DNA from: Chitinophagales bacterium
Lineage (GTDB): Bacteria > Bacteroidota > Bacteroidia > Chitinophagales > UBA8649
Length of the DNA stretch: 64,000 nucleotides
Direction of reading: 5' to 3'
NCBI GenBank assembly: GCA_020635995.1
Contig: JACJYS010000008.1
Coordinates: 43,175 to 107,174 of the forward strand
The position numbers and the translations under genes are program-made. This document shows positions 27,873 to 36,368 of the stretch, piece after piece (positions within the stretch are counted from its first letter, which is position 1; each line of letters starts with the position of its first letter). The notes under the pieces are model-generated. The model saw nothing but the letters and a program-made list of their open reading frames with translations, was not told the DNA's origin and searched no databases.

Positions 27873-29624
27873 ATGAAAGACTTTACCAGATTATTTGACA
27901 TTTTAAAGGTTCAAGAATCAAAATACCCAAGACACGATTGTTTAAACTACAAATACGATGGTGTTTGGAGAAACTACAGCACTAAAGAAGTTAATGAAAT
28001 TATAGACAAAGTAAGTAAAGCATTTATAGGTACAGGCATAAAACCTAACGATAAAGTAGCTATAATTTCTAACAATAGACCTGAGTGGAATTTTATAGAC
28101 AATGGAATGATGCAAGCAGGTATTATAAATGTGCCTATTTACCCTACTATTTCCAGAGAAGAATATGAATACATATTTAACAATGCCGAAATAAAAATGG
28201 CATTTGTGGCAGATGCTAATTTGTACGATAAAATAGCCGATATAAAAAGTGCCGTGCCTACTTTAGATAAAATTTATTCTTTTGATAAAATAAGCAAATG
28301 CGAACATTGGGAAGAATTTTTAAAATTTGGCGAAAATGTGGACTTTGTAGAAGTTGAAAACATTTCTAAAAAAATACAGCCAAACGATTTAGCTACACTT
28401 ATTTATACATCGGGAACTACGGGAAAACCAAAAGGAGTAATGCTTTCGCACAATAATATAGTGAGTAATGTAAAATCGGTTTTATCTCTTTTACCTGTAG
28501 AAAAACAACATATAGCATTAAGTTTTTTGCCGTTGTGCCATATTTTTGAAAGAACCGTTACCTATTCCTATTTTACAGCAGGTGTAGGATGTTATTATGC
28601 TGAAAGTTTAGAAACCATAAGCGATGATTTAAAAGACGTAAAACCACATTTCTTTAGCACAGTACCACGATTGCTTGAAAAAGTATATGAAAAAATTGTG
28701 AGCAAAGGAATGGAATTAACAGGCTTTAAAAAGAAATTATTCTTTTGGGCGTTAGATTTAACGGATGATTATACAGAAGATTTTAAACCGGGATTGAAAT
28801 TTAAAATAGCCGATAAATTAATATTTAGTAAATGGAGAGAAGCCTTAGGGGGCAATGTAATAGGAATAGTAACAGGAGCAGCGGCACTTCAAGAAAGATT
28901 AGCCCGAGTATTTAGTGCGGCAGGAATAGCTATTAGAGAAGGATATGGGCAAACAGAATCTTCTCCGGTTATTACAGTTAATAGATTTGAGCAAGGTGGT
29001 TTTAAATTTGGAACAGTGGGAATGACCATTCCGGGAGTAGAAATTAAAATAGCCGAAAATGGCGAAGTATTGTGTAAAGGACCTAATGTAATGTTGGGAT
29101 ATTACAAAAATCAAGAAGAAACGGATAAAACGGTAATAGACGGCTGGTTACACACGGGTGATGTGGGAGAAATAATAGATGGTAAATTCTTAAAAATAAC
29201 TGACAGAGTTAAATCATTATTCAAAACTTCGGGTGGAAAATATGTAGCTCCTTCTGTTATTGAAGAAAAAATGAAAGAAAGCCGTTTTATAGAGCAAATA
29301 TTAGTACTGGGCGAAAACAAAAAATTTGTAAGTGCTTTAATAGTTCCGTCTTTTATAAACTTAGAAGAATGGTGTCAGAAAAATGCTATAAATTATGGCG
29401 ATAAATCGCAAATAATAAAAACACCGGAAGTACTTTCATTGCTGAAAAAAGAAGTGGAAAGAATAAACGAGCATTTTAGTAAAGTAGAAAAAATTAAGAA
29501 ATTTGAACTGCTTGCCGATGAATGGTCTATAGATACAGGCGAACTTACACCTACACTTAAAGTAAAGAGAAAAGTAGTATTAGAAAAGTATAAAAACGTT
29601 ATTGAAAATATTTATAACGTATAA
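27873..29624 (+). CDS. Long-chain acyl-CoA synthetase (AMP-binding)
   Basis: This 583-residue enzyme activates fatty acids to acyl-CoA through an acyl-AMP intermediate. The AMP-binding P-loop LIYTSGTTGKPKGVML lies at about 176-191. Further adenylate-forming motifs are EGYGQTESSP (about 355) and GWLHTGDVGE, then KITDRVKSLFKTSGGKYVAP. The length is that of the shorter long-chain group in Bacteroidota. It is probably co-transcribed with the MscS gene 30 bases downstream. The physiological chain length cannot be told from the sequence. Confidence 0.92.
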   Translation: MKDFTRLFDILKVQESKYPRHDCLNYKYDGVWRNYSTKEVNEIIDKVSKAFIGTGIKPNDKVAIISNNRPEWNFIDNGMMQAGIINVPIYPTISREEYEYIFNNAEIKMAFVADANLYDKIADIKSAVPTLDKIYSFDKISKCEHWEEFLKFGENVDFVEVENISKKIQPNDLATLIYTSGTTGKPKGVMLSHNNIVSNVKSVLSLLPVEKQHIALSFLPLCHIFERTVTYSYFTAGVGCYYAESLETISDDLKDVKPHFFSTVPRLLEKVYEKIVSKGMELTGFKKKLFFWALDLTDDYTEDFKPGLKFKIADKLIFSKWREALGGNVIGIVTGAAALQERLARVFSAAGIAIREGYGQTESSPVITVNRFEQGGFKFGTVGMTIPGVEIKIAENGEVLCKGPNVMLGYYKNQEETDKTVIDGWLHTGDVGEIIDGKFLKITDRVKSLFKTSGGKYVAPSVIEEKMKESRFIEQILVLGENKKFVSALIVPSFINLEEWCQKNAINYGDKSQIIKTPEVLSLLKKEVERINEHFSKVEKIKKFELLADEWSIDTGELTPTLKVKRKVVLEKYKNVIENIYNV

Positions 29625-29654
29625 TTTTGGAATAAATTGAAACACCCATTTTAA

Positions 29655-30491
29655 ATGGAATATTATAAAGAATTTATAGTGCCAATAGTTTATATTATTG
29701 GCACTTTTATTATAGCTTATATATTTAACTTTTTTATAAAAAGAGCATTAAATTCTAATGTTGTTTCTATAAGAGGCGATATAACTAAGTACAAATTTTT
29801 GCGTCATATAATAATAGCAATAGTTACACTTTTAGGTTTGGGTTTTGCCATACACAGTGTGCCCGAGTTAAAAACTTTAGCCAATTCAATGTTGGCAGGA
29901 GCTGGTATTATAGCGGTGGCAGTGGGTTTTGCTTCGCAAGAAGCATTAGGGAATGTTGTTTCGGGAATATTTTTAGTACTTTTTAAGCCATTTAAAATTA
30001 ATGATAGAGTAGAAATAGGAACTAAATTTGGTGTGGTTGAAGATATTACTTTGCGTCATACTATTATTAGAAATCTTGAAAACAAAAGAATAATTTTACC
30101 TAATTCCATAGTAAGTAAAGAAATTATAACCAATAATGATTTAGTAGATGAAAAAGTATGTGTACATTTGGTTATAGGCATAAGTTACGATAGTAATATA
30201 GATAAAGCAAAAACCATAATTTTTGAGGAAGCTGTAAAACATCCTAACTTATTAGACGTAAGAACACCAGAAGATAAAAAAGAGAAAAAACCATTGGTAA
30301 ATACAAGAGTAATAACTTTAAATGAATCTTCGGTAGATATAAAAGCATGGTTGTGGGCAAAAGACACACCTTCGGCTTTTGAAATGAAATGCGATTTATT
30401 AGAAAGTATAAAAAAACGTTTTGATAAAGAAGGCGTAGAAATACCTTTTCCACACAGAACAATAGTACAAAAAGCTATGAAAAATGGCTAA
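29655..30491 (+). CDS. MscS-family mechanosensitive channel
   Basis: The protein has 278 residues and sits in the inner membrane. Three hydrophobic segments (about 8-27, 51-70, 78-105) end in the pore-lining helix with the small-residue pattern GAGIIAVAVGFASQEALGNVVSG. The MscS beta domain follows with FKPFKINDRVEIG, and an alpha/beta C-terminal domain completes the protein. It should open under membrane tension to release solutes. It overlaps the start of corA by 8 bases, so the two are translationally coupled. Confidence 0.92.
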   Translation: MEYYKEFIVPIVYIIGTFIIAYIFNFFIKRALNSNVVSIRGDITKYKFLRHIIIAIVTLLGLGFAIHSVPELKTLANSMLAGAGIIAVAVGFASQEALGNVVSGIFLVLFKPFKINDRVEIGTKFGVVEDITLRHTIIRNLENKRIILPNSIVSKEIITNNDLVDEKVCVHLVIGISYDSNIDKAKTIIFEEAVKHPNLLDVRTPEDKKEKKPLVNTRVITLNESSVDIKAWLWAKDTPSAFEMKCDLLESIKKRFDKEGVEIPFPHRTIVQKAMKNG

Positions 30492-31554
30492 AAAAAGAAC
30501 AAAAAGAAAAAAGCTATCCCACAAAATAGCGGGGAAACCACCTGGATATTTAGTATATACAGGCACCAATGAGGATATTCCTTTTCATGCCGATTTGATA
30601 GAATTGACAAATGAAAATAAGTTAATAGAAACAGCTAATGTAGATGTTCAAAAACTAAGTGCAGGGCAAGCTAAATATCAATGGCTAAATGTTGTAGGGT
30701 TAAATAATATTGATAAAATAGAAGAAGTGGGTAAAGTATTTGATATTCAGCCACTTACTTTAGAAAATGTTTTAAATACCACCTCCCGACCAAAGTTTGA
30801 AGCAAACAACAACTACATTTTTGTGGTGCTAAAAATGATGTACTATCAAGATGAAAATTTAGTAGCAGAACATGTGAGCTTTATTTTAAAAGAAAATCTT
30901 GTTATTACCTTTCAAGAAGTGCCGGTAGATGTATTTAATGGTGTAAGAGAAAGATTAAAAGACGAAAAAAGTAGGATAAGAGAAAGAGGTGCAGATTATT
31001 TATTTTATGCTTTAATAGATGAATTGGTAGATAAATATTTTATTGTTTTTGAAAATTTAAGCGATAATATAGAAAAAATAGAAGAGGTAATTTTTGAAGA
31101 TGGAGATGACGAATCGTCTGTTAGAAATATTCAAGATTTGAAAAAAGATGTTTTTTTAATTAGAAAAGCTATATTTCCGTTAAGAGATGTTGCCAATCAA
31201 CTATCAAGAACAGAGCATCCTTTAATTACAGAAACCGTAAAACCTTATTTAAGAGATATACAAGACCATAGCGTTCAAATAATAGAAACAGTAGAAAGCT
31301 ACCGAGAAATAACTATGAGTTTAGTGGATTTACACATGACTTTCATAAGTAATAAAATGAACAATATTATGAAAGTGCTAACTATTATGTCCACTATTTT
31401 TATACCGCTTACATTTATAGCAGGCATATACGGAATGAATTTTGAATACATGCCCGAACTAAAATACAAGTACGCTTACCCTATACTTATAGTAGTTATG
31501 TTTTTTATTTTTTTAATAATGCTGTACTACTTTAAAAGAAAAAAATGGTTTTAG
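30484..31554 (+). CDS. corA: CorA-type magnesium/cobalt transporter
   Basis: The protein has 356 residues. A long cytoplasmic N-terminal part (1-290) includes helix-rich segments such as LKKDVFLIRKAIFPLRDV. Two transmembrane helices (about 293-315 and 330-350) frame the family signature YGMNFEYMPEL. It acts as a homopentameric divalent-cation channel. The start overlaps the MscS gene by 8 bases. Its stop is immediately adjacent to the stop of the convergent gene at 31555, with no space for a hairpin between them. Confidence 0.93.
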   Translation: MAKKRTKRKKLSHKIAGKPPGYLVYTGTNEDIPFHADLIELTNENKLIETANVDVQKLSAGQAKYQWLNVVGLNNIDKIEEVGKVFDIQPLTLENVLNTTSRPKFEANNNYIFVVLKMMYYQDENLVAEHVSFILKENLVITFQEVPVDVFNGVRERLKDEKSRIRERGADYLFYALIDELVDKYFIVFENLSDNIEKIEEVIFEDGDDESSVRNIQDLKKDVFLIRKAIFPLRDVANQLSRTEHPLITETVKPYLRDIQDHSVQIIETVESYREITMSLVDLHMTFISNKMNNIMKVLTIMSTIFIPLTFIAGIYGMNFEYMPELKYKYAYPILIVVMFFIFLIMLYYFKRKKWF

Positions 31555-32283
31555 TTAGTCTTGTAAATTGCTGATAAAATTTCTTTCATTAGTTAAAATT
31601 AATTCTATCATAATTTTCTTTTGGTTTTCATCAAGATTTTTAAAAATGCTGTATCCGGCTTCTAAAATGTTTTTGCCTAAATCAATAGCTTTAATTTCAT
31701 CGGGGCTAAAAAAATCTTTTTGAAGTTTCATTTTTGCAGTAAGAGCATCCATTATTTCTATAGTTTTCTTTAGCAGCTTTGTATCGGTTAAGGAGCTTAA
31801 TAAATCATCAAAACTATCTATAAAATTTTCTAATTTTTTAGGCTCAATTTTAGAAATTAAATGTTCTACATCTTTTATTTCTATTGGATATTTCAACTTG
31901 AGTTTTTCTGCATTTTTAGAAAGTTCAGTTTCTAATTCTCGTGCTGTTTTAAAACTGTTTAAAGTTTGCAAGCCCGCTTTTAAAGCTTTAGGAAACTGAA
32001 AACCAAACTTTAAAATTAACCCGGAAGCATCGCCTACAAGTTTAAGTATGTGTAGCGGATTTTTAATGTGTTTATCTAAATCGCTAAAAGCTTTGTTTAA
32101 CATATCTCGCTGGTCGGCATCGGGATAAACGTAGTTTAAAAAATATAATTTAACCTCATCGGTCAGTTCTTTAGTAATAGAACTATCTAGCTCATAATTA
32201 TTTTTAAGGTAGTCATATTCGTACCTATTATTAACCATTTGTCTGTAATTGTCAATAATATTGTCTAACAGTTTTTTATCCAT
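31555..32283 (-). CDS. Uncharacterised helical protein
   Basis: I do not recognise this 242-residue protein. It has no signal peptide and no clear membrane helix. It is predominantly helical and charged, with heptad-like stretches near 110-130 (TARELETELSKNAEKLKLK) and 150-200. A short hydrophobic stretch (HILKLVGDASGLILKFGFQF, about 77-96) might be amphipathic. It is convergent with corA and separated from hsp20 by 87 bases that hold the hsp20 terminator, so it has its own transcription signals. The role is unknown. Confidence 0.75.
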   Translation of the reverse strand: MDKKLLDNIIDNYRQMVNNRYEYDYLKNNYELDSSITKELTDEVKLYFLNYVYPDADQRDMLNKAFSDLDKHIKNPLHILKLVGDASGLILKFGFQFPKALKAGLQTLNSFKTARELETELSKNAEKLKLKYPIEIKDVEHLISKIEPKKLENFIDSFDDLLSSLTDTKLLKKTIEIMDALTAKMKLQKDFFSPDEIKAIDLGKNILEAGYSIFKNLDENQKKIMIELILTNERNFISNLQD

Positions 32284-32317
32284 GCCTTAAATTTATGATG
32301 CTTTTTTATAGAAACAA

Positions 32318-32348
32318 AAAAGAAGTCTCCAAAAGTGAGACTTCTTTT
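32318..32348 (-). terminator. Intrinsic terminator after hsp20
   Basis: Arms AAAAGAAGTCTC and GAGACTTCTTTT pair over 12 bp around a 7-base loop, with T runs on both sides. It lies 23 bases past the hsp20 stop. Confidence 0.8.
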
Positions 32349-32370
32349 CTTCTTTAAACTATGAAAAAAA

Positions 32371-32805
32371 CTACTTAATCTCTATTGATTTTGTTTTGTT
32401 TATTACACTTTCTTCTTTTTTAGGAAGTATAATATTTAAAACACCGTCTTTGTAGTCGGCATCTATTTTTTCTGCATCTACAGTTTCAGGAATATTAAAA
32501 CTTCTGCTAAAACTTGATTTAGAATATTCTCTTCTCAAATAAGTTTCACTATCTGTTTCTTCAGCAGAGTTGCTGGTTTCGGAAGATATAGTTAACAAAT
32601 CGTTTTTCAATTCAATGTTAATATCTTCTTTTTTAAATCCGGGAACTATAAGCTCTAAATTAAATTGGTTTTCGTTTTCTTTTACATTAACGCTAACTGG
32701 TCTTTGAGCAATTAAATTATTGTCAAAACCATTGAATATTAAGTCGTTAAATAAAGATGGAAATGTAGAAACTGTTCTTGGGTTTGTTTTCTTTAAAGTT
32801 ATCAT
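32371..32805 (-). CDS. Small heat-shock protein, Hsp20 family
   Basis: This 144-residue alpha-crystallin-domain chaperone binds unfolding proteins without ATP. The core (about 40-135) has FNLELIVPGFKKEDINIELKND, the hydrophobic strand LTISSE, and the closing motif DYKDGVLNIILPKKEE. The I-x-I tail motif is represented by KSIEIK. It has a clear terminator downstream and a sigma-54-like promoter upstream (32848-32863), so it is probably induced through RpoN and an activator such as the NtrC-type regulator in this window. Confidence 0.94.
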   Translation of the reverse strand: MITLKKTNPRTVSTFPSLFNDLIFNGFDNNLIAQRPVSVNVKENENQFNLELIVPGFKKEDINIELKNDLLTISSETSNSAEETDSETYLRREYSKSSFSRSFNIPETVDAEKIDADYKDGVLNIILPKKEESVINKTKSIEIK

Positions 32806-32847
32806 ATCTGTTTATTTTTTTGATGATTAATTGTTTAACAGATACTA

Positions 32848-32863
32848 ATCAATATCAATGCCA
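32848..32863 (-). promoter_or_regulatory. Probable sigma-54 promoter of hsp20
   Basis: The minus strand reads TGGCATTGATATTGAT, which aligns without gaps to TGGCACGNNNNTTGCW. The -24 GG is intact; the -12 GC is GA here. The predicted start near 32837 gives a 32-base leader before the hsp20 ATG. Confidence 0.5.
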
Positions 32864-32928
32864 CGGCTAAAAACTATATTTTTAGCGACAAAATGACATT
32901 TTAAAAAGAAAAATTATGACAAAAAGTC

Positions 32929-33495
32929 TTATTGAGCTAAAGTAATTTGTTTTTCTTCTGAAATTTTAGCTTGAACTAAAAACATTAAGCCAAAGAATAC
33001 AGTGGTAAAAATTAAATCGGAAGCAAAAGTAGCCTTGTAAAAAGGAATAGCCATTTGGTAGCAAGTTACTAAACCATTAAAAGTCATTGGATACATAGTG
33101 CCTTGTAGCCACACGCCAAAATTACTTATAATAAAGAAAATTAAAGAAGCTGCCACCCCGCCAAGTAAGGCTTTAGCTATAGTTATTTTTTTGAACAATA
33201 ATTTGCCCAAAGCTACAATAGCCAATATAGACAATAGTGTAAAAGCTTGAAATTGAGTAAAGAAAACTAAGCTGTCATTCAAATGATAAACAAAATTATT
33301 CAAATAAAAATCTGATGCCCACCATACTAAAGCTGTAATAGCTACTGCCCAAGTGCTTCTTTTATAAAATGCTATAGCAAATAAAGCTAAGGCACCCATA
33401 GGAGCAAAATTGGGGAAATGAGGAATAAATCGGGCAAAAACACTAAATAATATAATCGCTGTTATTAATAAATAGAATAAGGTTTTATTTTTCAT
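32929..33495 (-). CDS. DUF6580-like integral membrane protein
   Basis: The protein has 188 residues with about five hydrophobic helices (roughly 5-24, 32-60, 80-105, 110-130, 155-178). The motif FARFIPHFPNFAPMGALALFAIA (residues 21-43) marks this small membrane family; I recall it as DUF6580. Such proteins resemble substrate-binding components of small-molecule uptake systems, but no transport partner is encoded nearby and I see no riboswitch upstream. The substrate is not known. It is divergent from citrate synthase. Confidence 0.7.
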   Translation of the reverse strand: MKNKTLFYLLITAIILFSVFARFIPHFPNFAPMGALALFAIAFYKRSTWAVAITALVWWASDFYLNNFVYHLNDSLVFFTQFQAFTLLSILAIVALGKLLFKKITIAKALLGGVAASLIFFIISNFGVWLQGTMYPMTFNGLVTCYQMAIPFYKATFASDLIFTTVFFGLMFLVQAKISEEKQITLAQ

Positions 33496-33613
33496 TTTAA
33501 AGTTTAATTCTTTTAGTAAAAGTACAAAGTTATATAAATTATTGGAAAAATAAAGCTGAATAAAAGCAATAGTACTTTAATAAATTTTAGTAAAATTTCT
33601 ATAAGTTATTTTG

Positions 33614-33621
33614 TATTTTTG
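33614..33621 (+). promoter_or_regulatory. Probable -7 box of gltA
   Basis: TATTTTTG matches TAnnTTTG, 38 bases before the ATG. The -33 region is weak. Confidence 0.35.
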
Positions 33622-33659
33622 CATCTCATTTTACTAAATCAACAAAATTTTACACAAAT

Positions 33660-34946
33660 ATGTCTGAAACTGCTAAGTTTATTTTAAATGGGGAATCATA
33701 CGAGTTTCCTGTAATTGAAGGTACTGAAAAAGAAAAAGGGATTGATATTAGTTCATTAAGAGGAAAATCGGGATACGTAACTTTTGATGTAGGCTATAAA
33801 AATACCGGAGCTACTGAAAGTACTATTACATACATAAGTGGAGAAGAAGGAATATTGCGCTACAGAGGTTATGATATTGAAGAATTAGCCAATAAAGCCA
33901 GTTTTTTAGAAGTAGCTTATTTACTTTTAGAAGGCGAACTTCCTACTAAACAGCAACTTGCCGCTTTTGAAAAAGAAATAACAAGGCATACTTTAGTACA
34001 TGAAGATGTAAAATATGTTTTTGAAGCATTTCCTAATGGAGCACATCCTATGGGGCAGTTGATGACTATGTTAAGTATGTTTTCTTCTTTTTATCCAGAT
34101 GCTTTAAACCCTCATAGAAATGATACGGATAGAAAATTAACTATTATTAGATTAATAGCTAAAATGCCAACATTAGTTGCCATGATAATGAAAAAACGTG
34201 CCGGGCATCCTATGGTATATCCTACTAACAGCTTAGGATATGTAGAAAATTTTATGAAAATGACTTTTGGGCACGTTACAGAAGAGTATGAAATAGATCC
34301 TGTAATAATTTCGGCTATGAACAAACTATTGATTTTGCATGCCGACCATGAGCAAAACTGTTCAGCATCTACAGTAAGATTAGTAGGTTCATCTCATGCT
34401 AATTTATATGCTTCAGTAGCTGCCGGTGTAGCGGCACTTTGGGGACCACTGCATGGTGGTGCTAACCAACAAGTATTAGAAATGCTTGAAGCTATTAAAA
34501 ATGACGGTGGCGATACTGAAAAATGGATAAATAAAGCAAAAGATAAAGATGATCCATTTAGATTAATGGGTTTTGGACACAGAGTATATAAAAACTTTGA
34601 TCCGCGAGCTAAAATTATCAAAAAATCTGCTGATGAAATTTTAGATAAAATGGGTATTGACGACCCAGTTTTAGATATTGCTAAAAAATTAGAGAAAGCG
34701 GCATTAGAAGATGAATATTTTGTACAAAGAAAATTATTCCCTAATGTAGATTTTTATTCAGGTATAATATACAGAGCTTTAGGCTTCCCTGTAGAAATGT
34801 TTACCGTATTGTTTGCATTAGGTCGTTTGCCGGGCTGGATAGCACAATGGAAAGAAATGAGAGAAGAAGGACAACCGATAGGCAGACCAAGACAAATTTA
34901 CACAGGTTCTCCTCAAAGAAAATATGTAGATATAGAAAAGAGATAA
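33660..34946 (+). CDS. gltA: Citrate synthase
   Basis: This 428-residue hexameric-type citrate synthase condenses oxaloacetate and acetyl-CoA at the entry of the TCA cycle. The catalytic histidine regions are seen as LHADHEQNCSASTVR and LWGPLHGGANQQVLEML, and the catalytic aspartate region as GFGHRVYKNFDPRAK followed by DPVLDIAKKLE. The N-terminal beta-rich extension with YKNTGATESTITYISGEEGILRYRGYDIE is that of Gram-negative type II enzymes. The gene stands alone, with its own terminator at 34969. Confidence 0.96.
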   Translation: MSETAKFILNGESYEFPVIEGTEKEKGIDISSLRGKSGYVTFDVGYKNTGATESTITYISGEEGILRYRGYDIEELANKASFLEVAYLLLEGELPTKQQLAAFEKEITRHTLVHEDVKYVFEAFPNGAHPMGQLMTMLSMFSSFYPDALNPHRNDTDRKLTIIRLIAKMPTLVAMIMKKRAGHPMVYPTNSLGYVENFMKMTFGHVTEEYEIDPVIISAMNKLLILHADHEQNCSASTVRLVGSSHANLYASVAAGVAALWGPLHGGANQQVLEMLEAIKNDGGDTEKWINKAKDKDDPFRLMGFGHRVYKNFDPRAKIIKKSADEILDKMGIDDPVLDIAKKLEKAALEDEYFVQRKLFPNVDFYSGIIYRALGFPVEMFTVLFALGRLPGWIAQWKEMREEGQPIGRPRQIYTGSPQRKYVDIEKR

Positions 34947-34968
34947 TTCTTATAGATAAATTAGTAAA

Positions 34969-34989
34969 AAGGAGGCAAATTGCCTCCTT
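34969..34989 (+). terminator. Intrinsic terminator after gltA
   Basis: Arms AAGGAGGCA and TGCCTCCTT form a 9-bp stem with a 3-base loop, flanked by A and T runs. It lies between two convergent genes and can serve both strands. Confidence 0.8.
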
Positions 34990-35004
34990 CTTTGTTTCTC
35001 CCAC

Positions 35005-36297
35005 TTATTTCAGTTTATCTCTAAGCCTCATTAAATCAAAGCTAAAACTTATTTTTTTAGCCCAATCGCCTTTTTGAGTGCCTAAAATAGTGGCTTGGTT
35101 ATTTTGTATATTTTTAGTGGTAGCAAAAGGAAAATGAAAACCAATTACTTCATCTAAAAATAATAATGAAACTCCTGCTTCGGCATAAAAAGCTCCTTTT
35201 AAGTTTCCATTTTTAGAAAAAGCAATGTTAGAATAAGGTTGCACATTTAAAAACCGCTTTACTTTGTACGGAATACCTACATCACTTTTTAAATTTAAAG
35301 CAAACATAAATTTATTGGCATTTCCGGCACTGGTTATACTTTTAAAACCTCCATCAGAAGTATTGCTTTGCCTTCTAAAAAAATTATCTTCGGCATTTCT
35401 GTCAAAATAATACTGATTGAAACCGTAATCTTTTTGTAGCCAATGAATACCAAAATTAGAAGTACCACTTAGTAATAAAAGCGGAGCGGGAGCTTCTATA
35501 TTATTGCCGGCTTTGGTGTTGTATAAAAAACCTCCTAATAAAAATCCTGCGTATAAACTATTGCTTTTCAGTTTTTTATAATTGTATTGCGTTTTATTTT
35601 CTAATTGCAAAATACCAAACTGCTTTCCACTTTTAAAGCTCAAAGAGTTTTTTAGTTGCAAATATTCCCTTTTGCATTGATGTTTTACACTAAGTTCGTT
35701 TAAAAAGGAATAAGTTGTTTTTCTTCCATTATATAAATATTCTTGCCATATAGAGCTGTGCTTAAAATTGGCGTGTATGGTAGCTTTGTCATTTTTATAT
35801 ACCAAAACTGAAATTTCCGGAGCAATTTTATTGTACGTTAAATCTTCGGGGAAAAGCAAATAGCTAAATCGTTTGGCATTTAAAGAAATAGATGTAGCAA
35901 ATTTTCTTTTGGGAGCTATATAAAAAGTGCTGTTAAAAACACCTGTTAAGTTTTTGCTGCCTGTACCATACATGGGTATGGCTTTTATAGAAAAAACGCT
36001 GTCTAAATCTGCTCCTAATAGCAATCCAATTTGAGTTTTGTCGTAATTATTCCAAGCTATAGCAGGCAATAGCCAAAAAACTTTTTTGCTTTCCTTTTTA
36101 ACTAAAGGAATTTTTATGCGTTCAAACTTTTCTTTTGCTGTTAATTTAAAAAACTTTGTTTTTGAACTATTTACGGAAACTAAACTATCCATATTTTCGT
36201 TTGAATATAAACTACTATTTATTAAAGTTATGCACAATAAAGCGAAGCAAAAATATCTAAGTTTTCTATGTGTAAAGCTATTTTTCAACAAAAACAA
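35005..36297 (-). CDS. Probable outer-membrane barrel protein
   Basis: The protein has 430 residues. A signal-type segment (about 14-33) is followed by a lysine-rich stretch and then alternating strands to the end. The segment LPAIAWNNYDKTQIGLLL followed by IPMYGTGSKNLTGVFN recalls the C-terminal barrel that is fused to M1-type metallopeptidases in some Bacteroidota. Here no peptidase domain or HExxH motif is present, so this is a stand-alone version. It ends convergently with citrate synthase and shares the hairpin at 34969. The cargo or ligand is unknown. Confidence 0.65.
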   Translation of the reverse strand: MFLLKNSFTHRKLRYFCFALLCITLINSSLYSNENMDSLVSVNSSKTKFFKLTAKEKFERIKIPLVKKESKKVFWLLPAIAWNNYDKTQIGLLLGADLDSVFSIKAIPMYGTGSKNLTGVFNSTFYIAPKRKFATSISLNAKRFSYLLFPEDLTYNKIAPEISVLVYKNDKATIHANFKHSSIWQEYLYNGRKTTYSFLNELSVKHQCKREYLQLKNSLSFKSGKQFGILQLENKTQYNYKKLKSNSLYAGFLLGGFLYNTKAGNNIEAPAPLLLLSGTSNFGIHWLQKDYGFNQYYFDRNAEDNFFRRQSNTSDGGFKSITSAGNANKFMFALNLKSDVGIPYKVKRFLNVQPYSNIAFSKNGNLKGAFYAEAGVSLLFLDEVIGFHFPFATTKNIQNNQATILGTQKGDWAKKISFSFDLMRLRDKLK

Positions 36298-36323
36298 ATA
36301 TAAAGCCTAATATTGATTGAATT

Positions 36324-36331
36324 TACTTTTG
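36324..36331 (+). promoter_or_regulatory. Probable -7 box of the TPR-DUF368-aroE unit
   Basis: TACTTTTG matches TAnnTTTG, with a predicted start near 36338 and ATG at 36369. The -33 box is not clear. Confidence 0.35.
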
Positions 36332-36368
36332 AACTATTTTTCTTTACTTTATACTATAAATTAATGCT

